Shown one piece after another: positions 8,884 to 16,205 of a stretch of 64,000 bases of DNA. The translations under genes and the position numbers were made by a program. Origin of the DNA: JAHKLT01 sp046197865 (lineage in GTDB: Archaea; Methanobacteriota; Methanobacteria; Methanobacteriales; Methanobacteriaceae); contig NZ_CP166990.1 in assembly GCF_046197865.1 (NCBI RefSeq), forward strand, positions 124,001 through 188,000. Reading direction: 5' to 3'. The stretch's first letter is position 1; every line of letters begins with the position of its first letter. The notes under the pieces were generated by a model. The model was not told the DNA's origin. It ran no database searches and saw nothing but the letters and a program-made list of their open reading frames with translations.

Positions 8884-10296
8884 TTTTTGAGCATTACTAT
8901 CTTTTGGTTTTTCTTCTCTGACTTCTTCTTTTATAGGTTCAATAATTTCTTCTTGTTTTGGTTCTTCTTTAACTACTTCAGGAACTTCTTTTCTTTGTTT
9001 TATAAAAATCCCTTTTTCTATTTCAATTTTTTTCTTCTCTTCCCTATTTTCTGCTTTTTCTTTTTCTTTAGCAGTTATGATTTTTTTAGGAATCTTCTTA
9101 GATCTAAATCTTTTTATCTCATCATCATCTAATTCTAAAAAGTCACTTATATCATATGCTTGCTCGTCGTCTTTAAACATTATTTCAAAATATGGAAACA
9201 TTGAAATAGCTACACTATTTGATACATGCATGTGTTCTGAAATCTTCTCAGCTATTTTATCTCTTAAAGCACGTTTTCCTCTATTTTTACTCATTAGAGA
9301 AAATATTGTAGGTGTCATAACTCTTGTAAATTTTTTATATTTTTCTCTCTTAGATAATCCTACTCCAATACTCATGAAATCTGATGCATATTTCCAATAT
9401 CCATAGTTTCTACTGTTTCGTGCTCTTCCAAAGTATAAATCAGATTTAGCTATATTTTCATATGCTCTTTTTATATCATCTTTTCTCTCATATTCTCTTG
9501 GAATATTCTCTGCAATATATTCCATTACAAGTGTTGGATCTTCTTCAATAAATGTAGCTCTTTTTATCTTATTTGGTGTTTTACTTTTTAAAATAATTGA
9601 AACACTATCAAAGATTGTAGTTCTTTCATCTTTTTTACTAATGATGTTTAAATCATCTGTGTTGAAGGTTTTACTATCTTCTGCTAATGCTTGGAAGGTA
9701 TTTATAGCTGATCTTACATCTCCTGCTGATTGTGCTGCAAGTTCTTTTAAAGCTACTGGATTTGCTTCAATTCCTTCTTCATGTGCGATCTTCTTTAAAA
9801 ATGCAGATATTGATGGTGATCTAACTTTATGCATTTTAATTACTTGAGATTTAGTTTTTATTGTAGCTATTCTTTTACTGTATAAATCATTAGCTATTAA
9901 AATCATAGGGTGTTGAGATTTTGCAATAATTTGACCAACTGCTCTTGCTCCACCTCTATCATTTGTTCCATGAATACCATCAACTTCATCTAGAATGATA
10001 AGTTTATAATCATCATTGAAAAATGATTTAGTTGTTGCAGATTCTCCAATAGTATTCATTATAATATCATATGAACGTTTATCACTAGCATTTAACTCTA
10101 CATATTCTGAGAATTCTTTAGCTATTATATGAGCTAGTGTTGTTTTTCCAATACCTGGAGGCCCTACAAGAAGTAATGGTTTTTCTGGTTTGTTGTTTTT
10201 CCAGCTATCAACCCATTTTTCTATTTCAACTTTTTGTTTACCATTTCCTAAAACTTCTTTTAGAGTTTTTGGACGGTATTTTTCTGTCCACAACAT
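8866..10296 (-). CDS. rfcL: Replication factor C large subunit
   Basis: RFC-L and RFC-S form the clamp loader that places PCNA on primed DNA. The 476-residue protein has Walker A GPPGIGKTT (about 45-53), Walker B LDEVDG and an AAA+ lid. After about residue 400 comes a charged Lys/Glu linker. The last residues, QKSLFNF, are a classical PCNA-interacting (PIP) box. It lies 11 bp downstream of rfcS on the same strand, the usual archaeal arrangement. Shadow frames on the other strand of the Lys-rich tail are not genes. Confidence 0.96.
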   Translation of the reverse strand: MLWTEKYRPKTLKEVLGNGKQKVEIEKWVDSWKNNKPEKPLLLVGPPGIGKTTLAHIIAKEFSEYVELNASDKRSYDIIMNTIGESATTKSFFNDDYKLIILDEVDGIHGTNDRGGARAVGQIIAKSQHPMILIANDLYSKRIATIKTKSQVIKMHKVRSPSISAFLKKIAHEEGIEANPVALKELAAQSAGDVRSAINTFQALAEDSKTFNTDDLNIISKKDERTTIFDSVSIILKSKTPNKIKRATFIEEDPTLVMEYIAENIPREYERKDDIKRAYENIAKSDLYFGRARNSRNYGYWKYASDFMSIGVGLSKREKYKKFTRVMTPTIFSLMSKNRGKRALRDKIAEKISEHMHVSNSVAISMFPYFEIMFKDDEQAYDISDFLELDDDEIKRFRSKKIPKKIITAKEKEKAENREEKKKIEIEKGIFIKQRKEVPEVVKEEPKQEEIIEPIKEEVREEKPKDSNAQKSLFNF

Positions 10297-10307
10297 TTTA
10301 AAATGAC

Positions 10308-11255
10308 CTATAAAAATTTAGTTAATAATGCTTCTAACTGTATTCTAGGATTTGCACCTTCACGAATTCTAAAATCACAATCTGCAAGATATTCCATTAA
10401 ATCCATATAGATTTCTCCTTCCATTTTATCTTCCATAACTCTTTTAGAAATATCTTGATAGATTTGAGAAACCATATCTTCTCCACTAGTACCTTGTAAG
10501 ACCATATTTTCTCTTAAAAGTGTTCTAGCTCCCATAAAATCTCCTGATAAAGCCCGTGTAATCATTTTGTTTATATCTTCTGGTCTAGCTTTTGATACGA
10601 CCTCATATACTGCTTCATTGGTGATTTTATCTCCTTCAGTAGCTGCAGATTGAAGCATATTTATAGATTTACGCATATCTCCTTCTGCAAAATACACTAT
10701 TGTCTCGAGTGCATCTGTGTCATATTCATAGCCTTCTTTTTTAGCTATTACTTCTAATCTTTTTAAAATATCTTGGCCTTTAATTGGTGTAAATCTGAAA
10801 ATTGCACATCTAGATTGAATAGGATCAATTATTTTAGATGAATAATTACATGATAAGATAAATGTAGCTGTTTTTGTATACATCTCCATTTCACGTCTTA
10901 GTGCATGTTGAGCATCTTTAGTCATATTATCTACTTCATCTAGGAAAACAACTCTAAATGGAGCACCGACAGGTTTTAAACGGCAGAAATTTTTAATATC
11001 ATTTCTTACAGTTTCAATTCCTCTTGCATCTGATGCATTTAACTCTAGGAAATTTTGTCTCCAGTATTCACCAAGAATTGATTTTACAAGTGCAAGAGCT
11101 GTTGTTGTTTTTCCTACTCCTGCAGGGCCTGTAAACATCAAGTTAGGCATACTGCTTTCACCTACATATTTTTCTAATCTGTTTATTATGTGATTTTGTC
11201 CAACAACATCATCTAAGCTTTGAGGTCTGTATTTTTCTACCCAAGGTCCATTCAT
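10308..11255 (-). CDS. rfcS: Replication factor C small subunit
   Basis: The 315-residue AAA+ clamp-loader small subunit has Walker A GPAGVGKTT, Walker B FLDEVDNM, the SRC arginine-finger motif (IQSRCAIFRF) and the collar domain after residue 230. It is the first gene of the rfcS-rfcL pair. The upstream 240 bp is shared with the divergent GNAT gene. No intein is present, unlike in some archaeal rfcS genes. Confidence 0.97.
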   Translation of the reverse strand: MNGPWVEKYRPQSLDDVVGQNHIINRLEKYVGESSMPNLMFTGPAGVGKTTTALALVKSILGEYWRQNFLELNASDARGIETVRNDIKNFCRLKPVGAPFRVVFLDEVDNMTKDAQHALRREMEMYTKTATFILSCNYSSKIIDPIQSRCAIFRFTPIKGQDILKRLEVIAKKEGYEYDTDALETIVYFAEGDMRKSINMLQSAATEGDKITNEAVYEVVSKARPEDINKMITRALSGDFMGARTLLRENMVLQGTSGEDMVSQIYQDISKRVMEDKMEGEIYMDLMEYLADCDFRIREGANPRIQLEALLTKFL

Positions 11256-11497
11256 TTTTTCACCAAATTATAGTTATTAATATTTTATTTTTATTTGTTA
11301 AATAACTATTTTTTTTTAATGTGATTTTGTGTTTTTATTTTTATTAATTTTAGTTAAATTGTGTAAAAGTGATTTTATGATTTTTAATTTTAGAATAAAT
11401 GTGTAAAATCGCAGTATAAAAAGAAATATATCTTTTATATTCTATAATTTTAATATGAAATGCTTTTAACATTTTTTAATAAGATGGAGACAATAAT

Positions 11498-12064
11498 ATG
11501 AATTTAGAATATATATTAGAGAATTATACTTTTGAGAAATTAACTGATAAATATGATTTATCAGAATTTGATTGTGGAGAAAAAGATTTAACAAATTTTT
11601 TAAGAAACGATGCTTTAAATCAGCAAGCTATTAATTTAAATGCAACACAATTAATTGTTTGTGATGATGAGATAATAGGATTTGTTACATTACTTGCTGA
11701 TAAATTAAGAATAAAATTAGTGGATGATGAGGTTAAACAATCTGTAAAAGAACAAATTCCTAATTTAAAAGAAGTACCTGCTGTAAAAATTGGAAGATTT
11801 GCAATTTCTAAAAAATATTCTAACCATGGAATAGGTATGGATGTTATGAGGCAAATAATTGGTGAAATAGTTAAAATATCTTTGAATATTGGAATAAAAT
11901 TTATAATAGTTGAAGGATATGCAAAAGCACATAATTTCTATAAAAAAACAAAGTTTAAACATTTAAAAAAAGATGAAAAGTATATTGATAATATTGAAAA
12001 TATAATAAAAAAAGATCCAACAAGAACTTTTTTACTATATCAGGATATTACTAATAAATATTGA
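11498..12064 (+). CDS. GNAT-family N-acetyltransferase (TacT-like subgroup)
   Basis: The 188-residue acetyltransferase starts with EFDCGEKDLTNFLRNDALNQQ. This is the signature of the GNAT subgroup that includes toxins acetylating aminoacyl-tRNA, as well as ordinary acetyltransferases. The acetyl-CoA loop region is IGRFAISKKYSNHGIGMDVM. Bacterial toxins of this type sit behind a small antitoxin gene. Here there is none upstream, but five small paralogues lie tail-to-tail immediately downstream, with 2 bp between stop codons. GGAG lies about 10 bp before the ATG. Two direct GTGTAAAA motifs (11356, 11400) precede a TATA-like AGTATAAAAAG. Whether it is a toxin is unproven. Confidence 0.8.
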   Translation: MNLEYILENYTFEKLTDKYDLSEFDCGEKDLTNFLRNDALNQQAINLNATQLIVCDDEIIGFVTLLADKLRIKLVDDEVKQSVKEQIPNLKEVPAVKIGRFAISKKYSNHGIGMDVMRQIIGEIVKISLNIGIKFIIVEGYAKAHNFYKKTKFKHLKKDEKYIDNIENIIKKDPTRTFLLYQDITNKY

Positions 12065-12066
12065 TT

Positions 12067-12222
12067 TTATGGTTTAAAATGAACTGTTCGTTTTTCACGA
12101 GCTTTTTTCACCTCTTCAGCAAATTCTAATTCTTCTTTTGTTGGTGGTTCGTTCATTTCTTTTAGGAATGCTATTGCGGTTTCACCAGTTAATGTTGGTG
12201 TTGGTTTTATTGGTCTTGCCAT
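12067..12222 (-). CDS. MARPI-type small protein, copy 1 of 5
   Basis: The 51-residue product begins MARPIKPTPTLTGETAIAFL and ends REKRTVHFKP. It is one of five tandem paralogues sharing the MxxPIxxTPxLTGxxA..FLKxMNEPPTKE core and a basic RxKRxVHFK tail. The predicted structure is a Pro-rich N-terminus followed by a long charged helix. It is the last copy of the array, 51 bp downstream of copy 2, with GGCGAT before the ATG. Its stop lies 2 bp from the convergent GNAT stop. I know no function. Small proteins starting this way are often found near GNAT genes, so an antitoxin-like role is a guess. Confidence 0.72.
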   Translation of the reverse strand: MARPIKPTPTLTGETAIAFLKEMNEPPTKEELEFAEEVKKAREKRTVHFKP

Positions 12223-12273
12223 GTTATCGCCTTTTATTAATTATAATATGTTTACTAAAATATTTAATTTTTG

Positions 12274-12429
12274 TCATGATTTAAAATGAACTCTTCGTTT
12301 TTTACGGAGTTTTTCTAGCTCCTTAGCAAAAGCTTTTTCTTCTTTTGTTGGAGGTGCATTCATTTTTTTTAAAAATGCTATTGCAGTTTCTCCAGTTAGT
12401 ATTGGTGTTTCTCCAATTGGTTTTGCCAT
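12274..12429 (-). CDS. MARPI-type small protein, copy 2 of 5
   Basis: The 51-residue paralogue begins MAKPIGETPILTGETAIAFL and ends RKKRRVHFKS. It is the most divergent of the regular copies in its N-terminus (AKPIGE) and middle (MNAPPTKEEKAFAKEL). AGTGAT precedes the ATG as ribosome binding site. Copies 1 and 2 are separated by 51 bp, more than the 18 bp between upstream copies, so this end of the array has drifted or is older. Frame, length and ribosome binding site are intact, which argues that the copy is expressed. Confidence 0.72.
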   Translation of the reverse strand: MAKPIGETPILTGETAIAFLKKMNAPPTKEEKAFAKELEKLRKKRRVHFKS

Positions 12430-12465
12430 GTTATCACTTATTTTAGTTATTTCTGTTATAATGAT

Positions 12466-12648
12466 TTATTTTTCTGTGTTTTTGTTTTCATATCCTGTTT
12501 TGAAAGGAACTGTTCTTTTTTCACTAAGTTCTTTTAATTTTTTAGAAAAAGTTTTATCTTTTTCTGTTGGTGGTTCGTTCATTCTTTTTAAAATTCTTTT
12601 TGCATCCTTCCCTGTTAATGTGGGGGTTATTCCTATTGGCCTTGCCAT
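12466..12648 (-). CDS. MARPI-type small protein, copy 3 of 5 (longer C-terminus)
   Basis: This 60-residue paralogue begins MARPIGITPTLTGKDAKRIL. The core is conserved (RMNEPPTEKDKTF), but the tail reads EKRTVPFKTGYENKNTEK: the usual VHFK end is changed to VPFK and extended by about ten residues, presumably after loss of the original stop. ATGTGAT is the ribosome binding site. It sits 18 bp after copy 4. It is the only copy with GKDA instead of GExA apart from copy 5 (GEDA). Confidence 0.72.
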   Translation of the reverse strand: MARPIGITPTLTGKDAKRILKRMNEPPTEKDKTFSKKLKELSEKRTVPFKTGYENKNTEK

Positions 12649-12666
12649 ATTATCACATTTATGTTT

Positions 12667-12822
12667 TCATGATTTAAAGTGAACTCTTCTTTTGTCACGA
12701 ATCCTTTTCACTTCTTCCATATATTTTAGTTCTTCTTTTGTTGGTGGTTCGTTCATTTCTTTTAGGAATGCTATTGCTGTTTCTCCTGTTAGTATTGGTG
12801 TTGGTTTTATTGGTCTTGCCAT
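12667..12822 (-). CDS. MARPI-type small protein, copy 4 of 5
   Basis: The 51-residue paralogue begins MARPIKPTPILTGETAIAFL and ends RDKRRVHFKS. It is very close to copy 1 in the first 30 residues, including at DNA level, suggesting recent duplication or gene conversion within the array. The intercopy spacer of 18 bp carries the ribosome binding site of the next copy. No other domain is visible. Confidence 0.72.
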   Translation of the reverse strand: MARPIKPTPILTGETAIAFLKEMNEPPTKEELKYMEEVKRIRDKRRVHFKS

Positions 12823-12840
12823 ATTATCACATTTTCGTTT

Positions 12841-12996
12841 TTAAAATTTAAAATGAACTTTTCGTTTTTCACGAATTTCTTTCACTTTTTTAGCAAATTC
12901 TATATCTTCTTTTGTTGGTGGTTCATTCATTCTTTTTAAAAAGTCTATTGCATCTTCACCAGTTAATGTTGGTGTTGGTTTTATTGGTCTTGCCAT
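12841..12996 (-). CDS. MARPI-type small protein, copy 5 of 5 (first in the operon)
   Basis: The 51-residue paralogue begins MARPIKPTPTLTGEDAIDFL and ends REKRKVHFKF. It is the promoter-proximal copy: a strong ribosome binding site (GTGAGGTG) lies 5 bp before the ATG, and about 440 bp of AT-rich DNA lies upstream before the small RNA. All five copies read in one direction with short spacers, so a single transcript is likely. Confidence 0.72.
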   Translation of the reverse strand: MARPIKPTPTLTGEDAIDFLKRMNEPPTKEDIEFAKKVKEIREKRKVHFKF

Positions 12997-13406
12997 TTTT
13001 ACACCTCACTTATTTTATTTAATTAATATTTATCTCACTTCAACATTTTAAGCAATAAAATTTAATATCCTTTAGTTACACAGTATATGGTATATTGAAG
13101 CTTTTAAAAATATATATTAATCTTTTACATATTTTTATTTGTATTAAATTCTATATAAAATCCTATGTTTTATTCTAAAGCAATTTTACACCATTAAAAC
13201 AATATTCCAACATGAAAGCAATAACTAATAATTTTTTTTAAATTCAATGTCATTAAGCTATTTTCTTTGTTTATTTCAATTAATTTTATTTTATCTTATG
13301 TTAATTTATTTATAAGTTATTTTAAGTGTTTTATGTAATCATTTTCATATACAAATTCTTATTTATTCTTTATATAATTCAATTGTTTTAATTTGGAAAC
13401 AAAAAA
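12997..13406. repeat. AT-rich spacer containing the left arm of a direct repeat around RNA-DUF3800 module 1
   Basis: No gene was seen. The segment about 13111-13245 resembles 14371-14495 in the same orientation. Both have TATATATTAAT, AAATTCTATATAAAxTCCTATG, TxTAAAGCAATTTTA, then ACAATA and CTAATAA blocks in the same order, with one gap of about 18 bp and scattered substitutions. The right arm belongs to the region upstream of ilvD, so the pair brackets the small RNA and DUF3800 gene as an old duplication. The rest is featureless. Confidence 0.6.
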
Positions 13407-13417
13407 TTTATATATTA
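13407..13417 (+). promoter_or_regulatory. TATA box of small RNA copy 1
   Basis: TTTATATATTA preceded by an A-rich BRE-like stretch. The identical 11-mer lies at the same distance before the two other RNA copies, which predicts a start site near 13438, a few bases before the first hairpin. Confidence 0.7.
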
Positions 13418-13436
13418 AGCAATCAATAATTAGTGA

Positions 13437-13548
13437 GTAAGAATATGTATTCCTTAGGGTTCTATATATTTTACAGGTAAAGCCTAGAAGACTGTTCTCT
13501 GCGAGAACGACTAATAGTGCTTCTAGGTACTGGACTCTTAACTATTTT
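13437..13548 (+). ncRNA. DUF3800-associated small structured RNA, copy 1
   Basis: This predicted RNA of about 110 nt has two hairpins. Hairpin I pairs AATATGTA (13442) with TATATATT (13463) around a CC/GG tip. The conserved linker is TTTTACAGGTAAAGCC. Hairpin II pairs CCTAGAAG (13483) with CTTCTAGG (13520), with an inner GTTCTC-TGC-GAGAAC stem. Copies 2 and 3 share the linker and both stems, while arm bases differ in paired fashion (CCTAGAAG/CTTCTAGG against CCTTAGAAA/TTTCTAAGG). There is no ORF inside. It points tail-to-tail at a DUF3800 gene. The G+C content is well above its surroundings. No tRNA or box C/D features fit. Confidence 0.72.
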
Positions 13549-13550
13549 TA

Positions 13551-13753
13551 TCATATTTTTGTTAATATAATGTTCTTTTTATTAAGTATATCTATAAAAT
13601 AAGGATTGTTTCTTTCATATTTTTGTTAATATAATGTTCTTTTTATTAAGTATATCTATAAAATAAGGATTGTTTCTTTCATATTTTTGTTAATATAATG
13701 TTCTTTTTATTAAGTATATCTATAAAATAAGGATTGTTTCTTTCATATTTTTG
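13551..13753. repeat. Three 64-bp tandem repeats plus an 11-bp remnant at the 3' end of the DUF3800 gene
   Basis: Units start at 13551, 13615 and 13679, and a partial unit (TCATATTTTTG) starts at 13743. The three full units look identical. The unit is the last 64 bp of the DUF3800 gene. The 11-mer TCATATTTTTG occurs once inside the gene (the FQKYE codons) and once at its stop, so slippage or recombination between the two copies explains the expansion. Because 64 is not a multiple of 3, the frame terminates in the gene-proximal unit and the other two are untranslated. Confidence 0.9.
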
Positions 13754-14275
13754 AAAAATTGACCAAGCTACATAATCAGCAACTTGTAAACCTTTTAAAG
13801 ACATGGAATCTTCATGAGTAATATTTATATTATAATTATTAGGATTATATATGTTATTTTTAAATGTTTTATTAAAATTAACGATTTCATTTGGTTTTTT
13901 TGATCTATCAACATAAACCTGTAAATTATCATTAATCTCTAATTTTTTAGCTATCTCAGAAGCTATATTGTCATATAACAATTGATAATTGTTATCATAA
14001 TCATATTTGTAAATATTTTTTTTATTAAAAACAGTAGCTATTATTTTATAATCTTTTTCATTTAACTTTCTTAGTAAATATTCGATAATTTCTTTTGGAT
14101 CTTTTGGATCTTTTAATTCAGAAATACTATTCAATTGTTTTTTAAATTTATATCTCCTTATATGTTTAATAATGTTATCTATACTCTTATTATCTTTAGT
14201 TAATAATCCAATAATAACAAAATAATCAGATTTCGTACCTAAAAGTCCACTTTCATCAATAAATAAATAATCCAT
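13679..14275 (-). CDS. DUF3800 domain protein (predicted RNase H-like nuclease), copy 1
   Basis: The 198-residue protein begins MDYLFIDESG, the DUF3800 signature. Further acidic sites are YVDRSK (about 120) and GLQVADYVAW near the C-terminus, consistent with an RNase H-like active site. The biochemical function of DUF3800 proteins is not established. AAGGAT lies just before the ATG and a TATA-like TTTATATAG precedes it. The gene is convergent with the small RNA, about 130 bp apart because of tandem repeats at its 3' end. Its relative at 41.8 kb has the same partner RNA. The protein looks intact. Confidence 0.85.
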   Translation of the reverse strand: MDYLFIDESGLLGTKSDYFVIIGLLTKDNKSIDNIIKHIRRYKFKKQLNSISELKDPKDPKEIIEYLLRKLNEKDYKIIATVFNKKNIYKYDYDNNYQLLYDNIASEIAKKLEINDNLQVYVDRSKKPNEIVNFNKTFKNNIYNPNNYNINITHEDSMSLKGLQVADYVAWSIFQKYERNNPYFIDILNKKNIILTKI

Positions 14276-14370
14276 TATAATCCTTACTATATAAATTCTT
14301 CTTAATTCTTAGATATGATAAGTTAATTTTTTTTTTATAAAATCAGTCTTTCGCATGTTTTTCTTTGAAT

Positions 14371-14495
14371 TATATATTAATTTCTTTTAAATTCTATATA
14401 AACTCCTATGTAATATTTTAAAGCAATTTTAAGCTATTAAAATAATATCATGATATAAAAACAATATGCTAATAAAATTTTTCAAATTAATAATA
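14371..14495. repeat. Right arm of direct repeat bracketing RNA-DUF3800 module 1
   Basis: Similar to 13111-13245 (see that entry). This arm lies in the 275 bp upstream of ilvD and contains TATATATTAA, which may be the ilvD promoter. The left arm would then be a displaced copy of the ilvD upstream region. Confidence 0.55.
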
Positions 14496-14550
14496 TTTAT
14501 TAAATGAAATTAATAAAATTAATAATGATTATATTAATAGCAGTGATTTC

Positions 14551-16200
14551 ATGAAAAGCGATAATATTAAAAAAGGTATTCAACGAGCTCCACATAGGTC
14601 TTTACTTAGAGCTTGTGGTTTAAGAGATGATGATTTTAAAAAACCATTTATTGGAATAGCTAATAGTTTTACAGATATTGTTCCAGGTCATATTCATTTA
14701 AGAGAACTTGTTGAACATGTAAAAGATGGTATTATAGCTGCTGGTGGAATTCCTTTTGAATTTGATACTATGGCTATTTGTGATGGAATAGCTATGAATC
14801 ATGAAGGAATGAAATATTCCTTACCTTCTCGTGAAATTGTTGCTGCAACTGTTGAAAGTATGGCTAAAGGTCATAGCTTTGATGGTTTGGTCTTAATTCC
14901 AAGTTGTGATAAAGTTGTTCCTGGAATGCTTATGGCTGCATTAAGAGTTGATATTCCATCAATTGTTGTAACTGGTGGACCGATGATTTCAGGAGTTTAT
15001 AAAGGTAAAAACGTTGATTTAATCAGTGTTTATGAAGCTGTTGGAGAAGAGGCAGCTGGTAAAATTTCTAAAGAGGAAGTTATTGAACTTGAAAAATGTG
15101 CTTGTCCTGGTGAAGGGTCATGTTCTGGACTTTTTACTGCAAATACAATGGCATGTGTAACAGAAGCATTAGGCTTAAGTTTACCTATGACAGCTACAAC
15201 TCATGCAGTTGATGCAAATAATCGTAAAATTGCTAAATCATCTGGTGAGAGAATTGTTGAGATGGTTTCTGAAGATTTAAAACCTTCTATGATTTTAACT
15301 CAAGATGCTTTTTATAATGCAATTGCTGTTGATATGGCACTTGGAGGATCAAGTAATACAGCTTTACATATTCCAGCTATAGCTAGTGAATGCGAAAGTT
15401 TGAAAGTAGATTTAGATTTATTTGATAAAATAAGTAAAGAAATACCTCACATAGCTTTAATTTCACCTGCAGGTGATGATACAATGTTAGACTTGCATGA
15501 AGCTGGTGGTATTCCTGCAGTTTTTAAAACTTTAGAAAGTAAGATATTTTTGGATTCTATTACATGTGCAGGTAAAACAATTAAAGAAAATATTGAAGGG
15601 GTTTCTGTTAAAAACCCTAAAGTTATACATACATTAGAAGACCCTGTACACTCGGAGGGCGGAATAGCTGTACTTAAAGGAAATATTGCACCAAATGGTT
15701 CAGTTGTAAAACAAGGTGCTGTAACTGATGATATGATGTATGTTAAAGGACCTGCAAAAGTCTTTGAAAGCGAAGAAGATGTAGTTGAAGCTATTTTTGG
15801 TGGTAAAATATCTGAAGGTGATGTAATAGTTATTCGCTATGAAGGTCCAAAAGGAGGACCAGGAATGAGGGAAATGTTAAATCCTACATCAGCTATTATG
15901 GGTCTTGGAATTAAAAATGTTGCTTTAATTACAGATGGAAGATTTTCAGGTGGAACACGTGGACCATGTATTGGGCATATTTCTCCTGAGGCTATGGCAG
16001 ACGGACCAATAGCTGCAATTAAAGATGGGGACATTATAGAAATTGATATTAAAAATAGATCAATTAATGTAGAATTAACAGATTCTGAGATTACTGAGAG
16101 AATTTCAAAAGTTGTAAAAGTTGATAAAAAAGTTGATGGGTGGCTTAATATTTACAGACAACAAGTTTCATCAGCTGATAAAGGAGCTATTTTAAGGTAA
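14551..16200 (+). CDS. ilvD: Dihydroxy-acid dehydratase
   Basis: IlvD dehydrates dihydroxy-acids to 2-keto acids, the third common step of valine and isoleucine synthesis. The 549-residue Fe-S enzyme has cluster cysteines in IPSCDK and CACPGEGSCSG (plus MAICDG) and the conserved GPKGGPGMREM and GRFSGGTRG blocks. It starts at the only ATG matching the family N-terminus (MKSDNIKKG). hisD follows 5 bp downstream. Partner genes ilvB, ilvN and ilvC are about 30 kb away in this window. Confidence 0.97.
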   Translation: MKSDNIKKGIQRAPHRSLLRACGLRDDDFKKPFIGIANSFTDIVPGHIHLRELVEHVKDGIIAAGGIPFEFDTMAICDGIAMNHEGMKYSLPSREIVAATVESMAKGHSFDGLVLIPSCDKVVPGMLMAALRVDIPSIVVTGGPMISGVYKGKNVDLISVYEAVGEEAAGKISKEEVIELEKCACPGEGSCSGLFTANTMACVTEALGLSLPMTATTHAVDANNRKIAKSSGERIVEMVSEDLKPSMILTQDAFYNAIAVDMALGGSSNTALHIPAIASECESLKVDLDLFDKISKEIPHIALISPAGDDTMLDLHEAGGIPAVFKTLESKIFLDSITCAGKTIKENIEGVSVKNPKVIHTLEDPVHSEGGIAVLKGNIAPNGSVVKQGAVTDDMMYVKGPAKVFESEEDVVEAIFGGKISEGDVIVIRYEGPKGGPGMREMLNPTSAIMGLGIKNVALITDGRFSGGTRGPCIGHISPEAMADGPIAAIKDGDIIEIDIKNRSINVELTDSEITERISKVVKVDKKVDGWLNIYRQQVSSADKGAILR

Positions 16201-16205
16201 TTATT

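Noticed and set aside
8887..9132. Phe-rich plus-strand ORF opposite the rfcL tail
   Set aside because: It is the complement of the Lys/Glu-rich linker of RFC-L, a typical low-complexity shadow.
12067..12996. Possible CRISPR-like repeat array from the regular near-200-bp periodicity
   Set aside because: The repeats are protein-coding paralogues with reading frames and ribosome binding sites, far longer than CRISPR repeats.
13437..13548. tRNA or H/ACA or C/D guide RNA
   Set aside because: No cloverleaf or T-loop, no C/D boxes, and the hairpins lack a kink-turn and pseudouridylation pocket. The TTTTACA after hairpin I resembles an ACA box only superficially.
13551..13753. 64-bp units as CRISPR or iteron repeats
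   Set aside because: They abut without spacers and are copies of the adjacent gene end.
14371..14550. Riboswitch or attenuator in the ilvD leader
   Set aside because: No leader peptide rich in branched-chain codons and no stable hairpin was found; the conserved segment is explained by the direct repeat.
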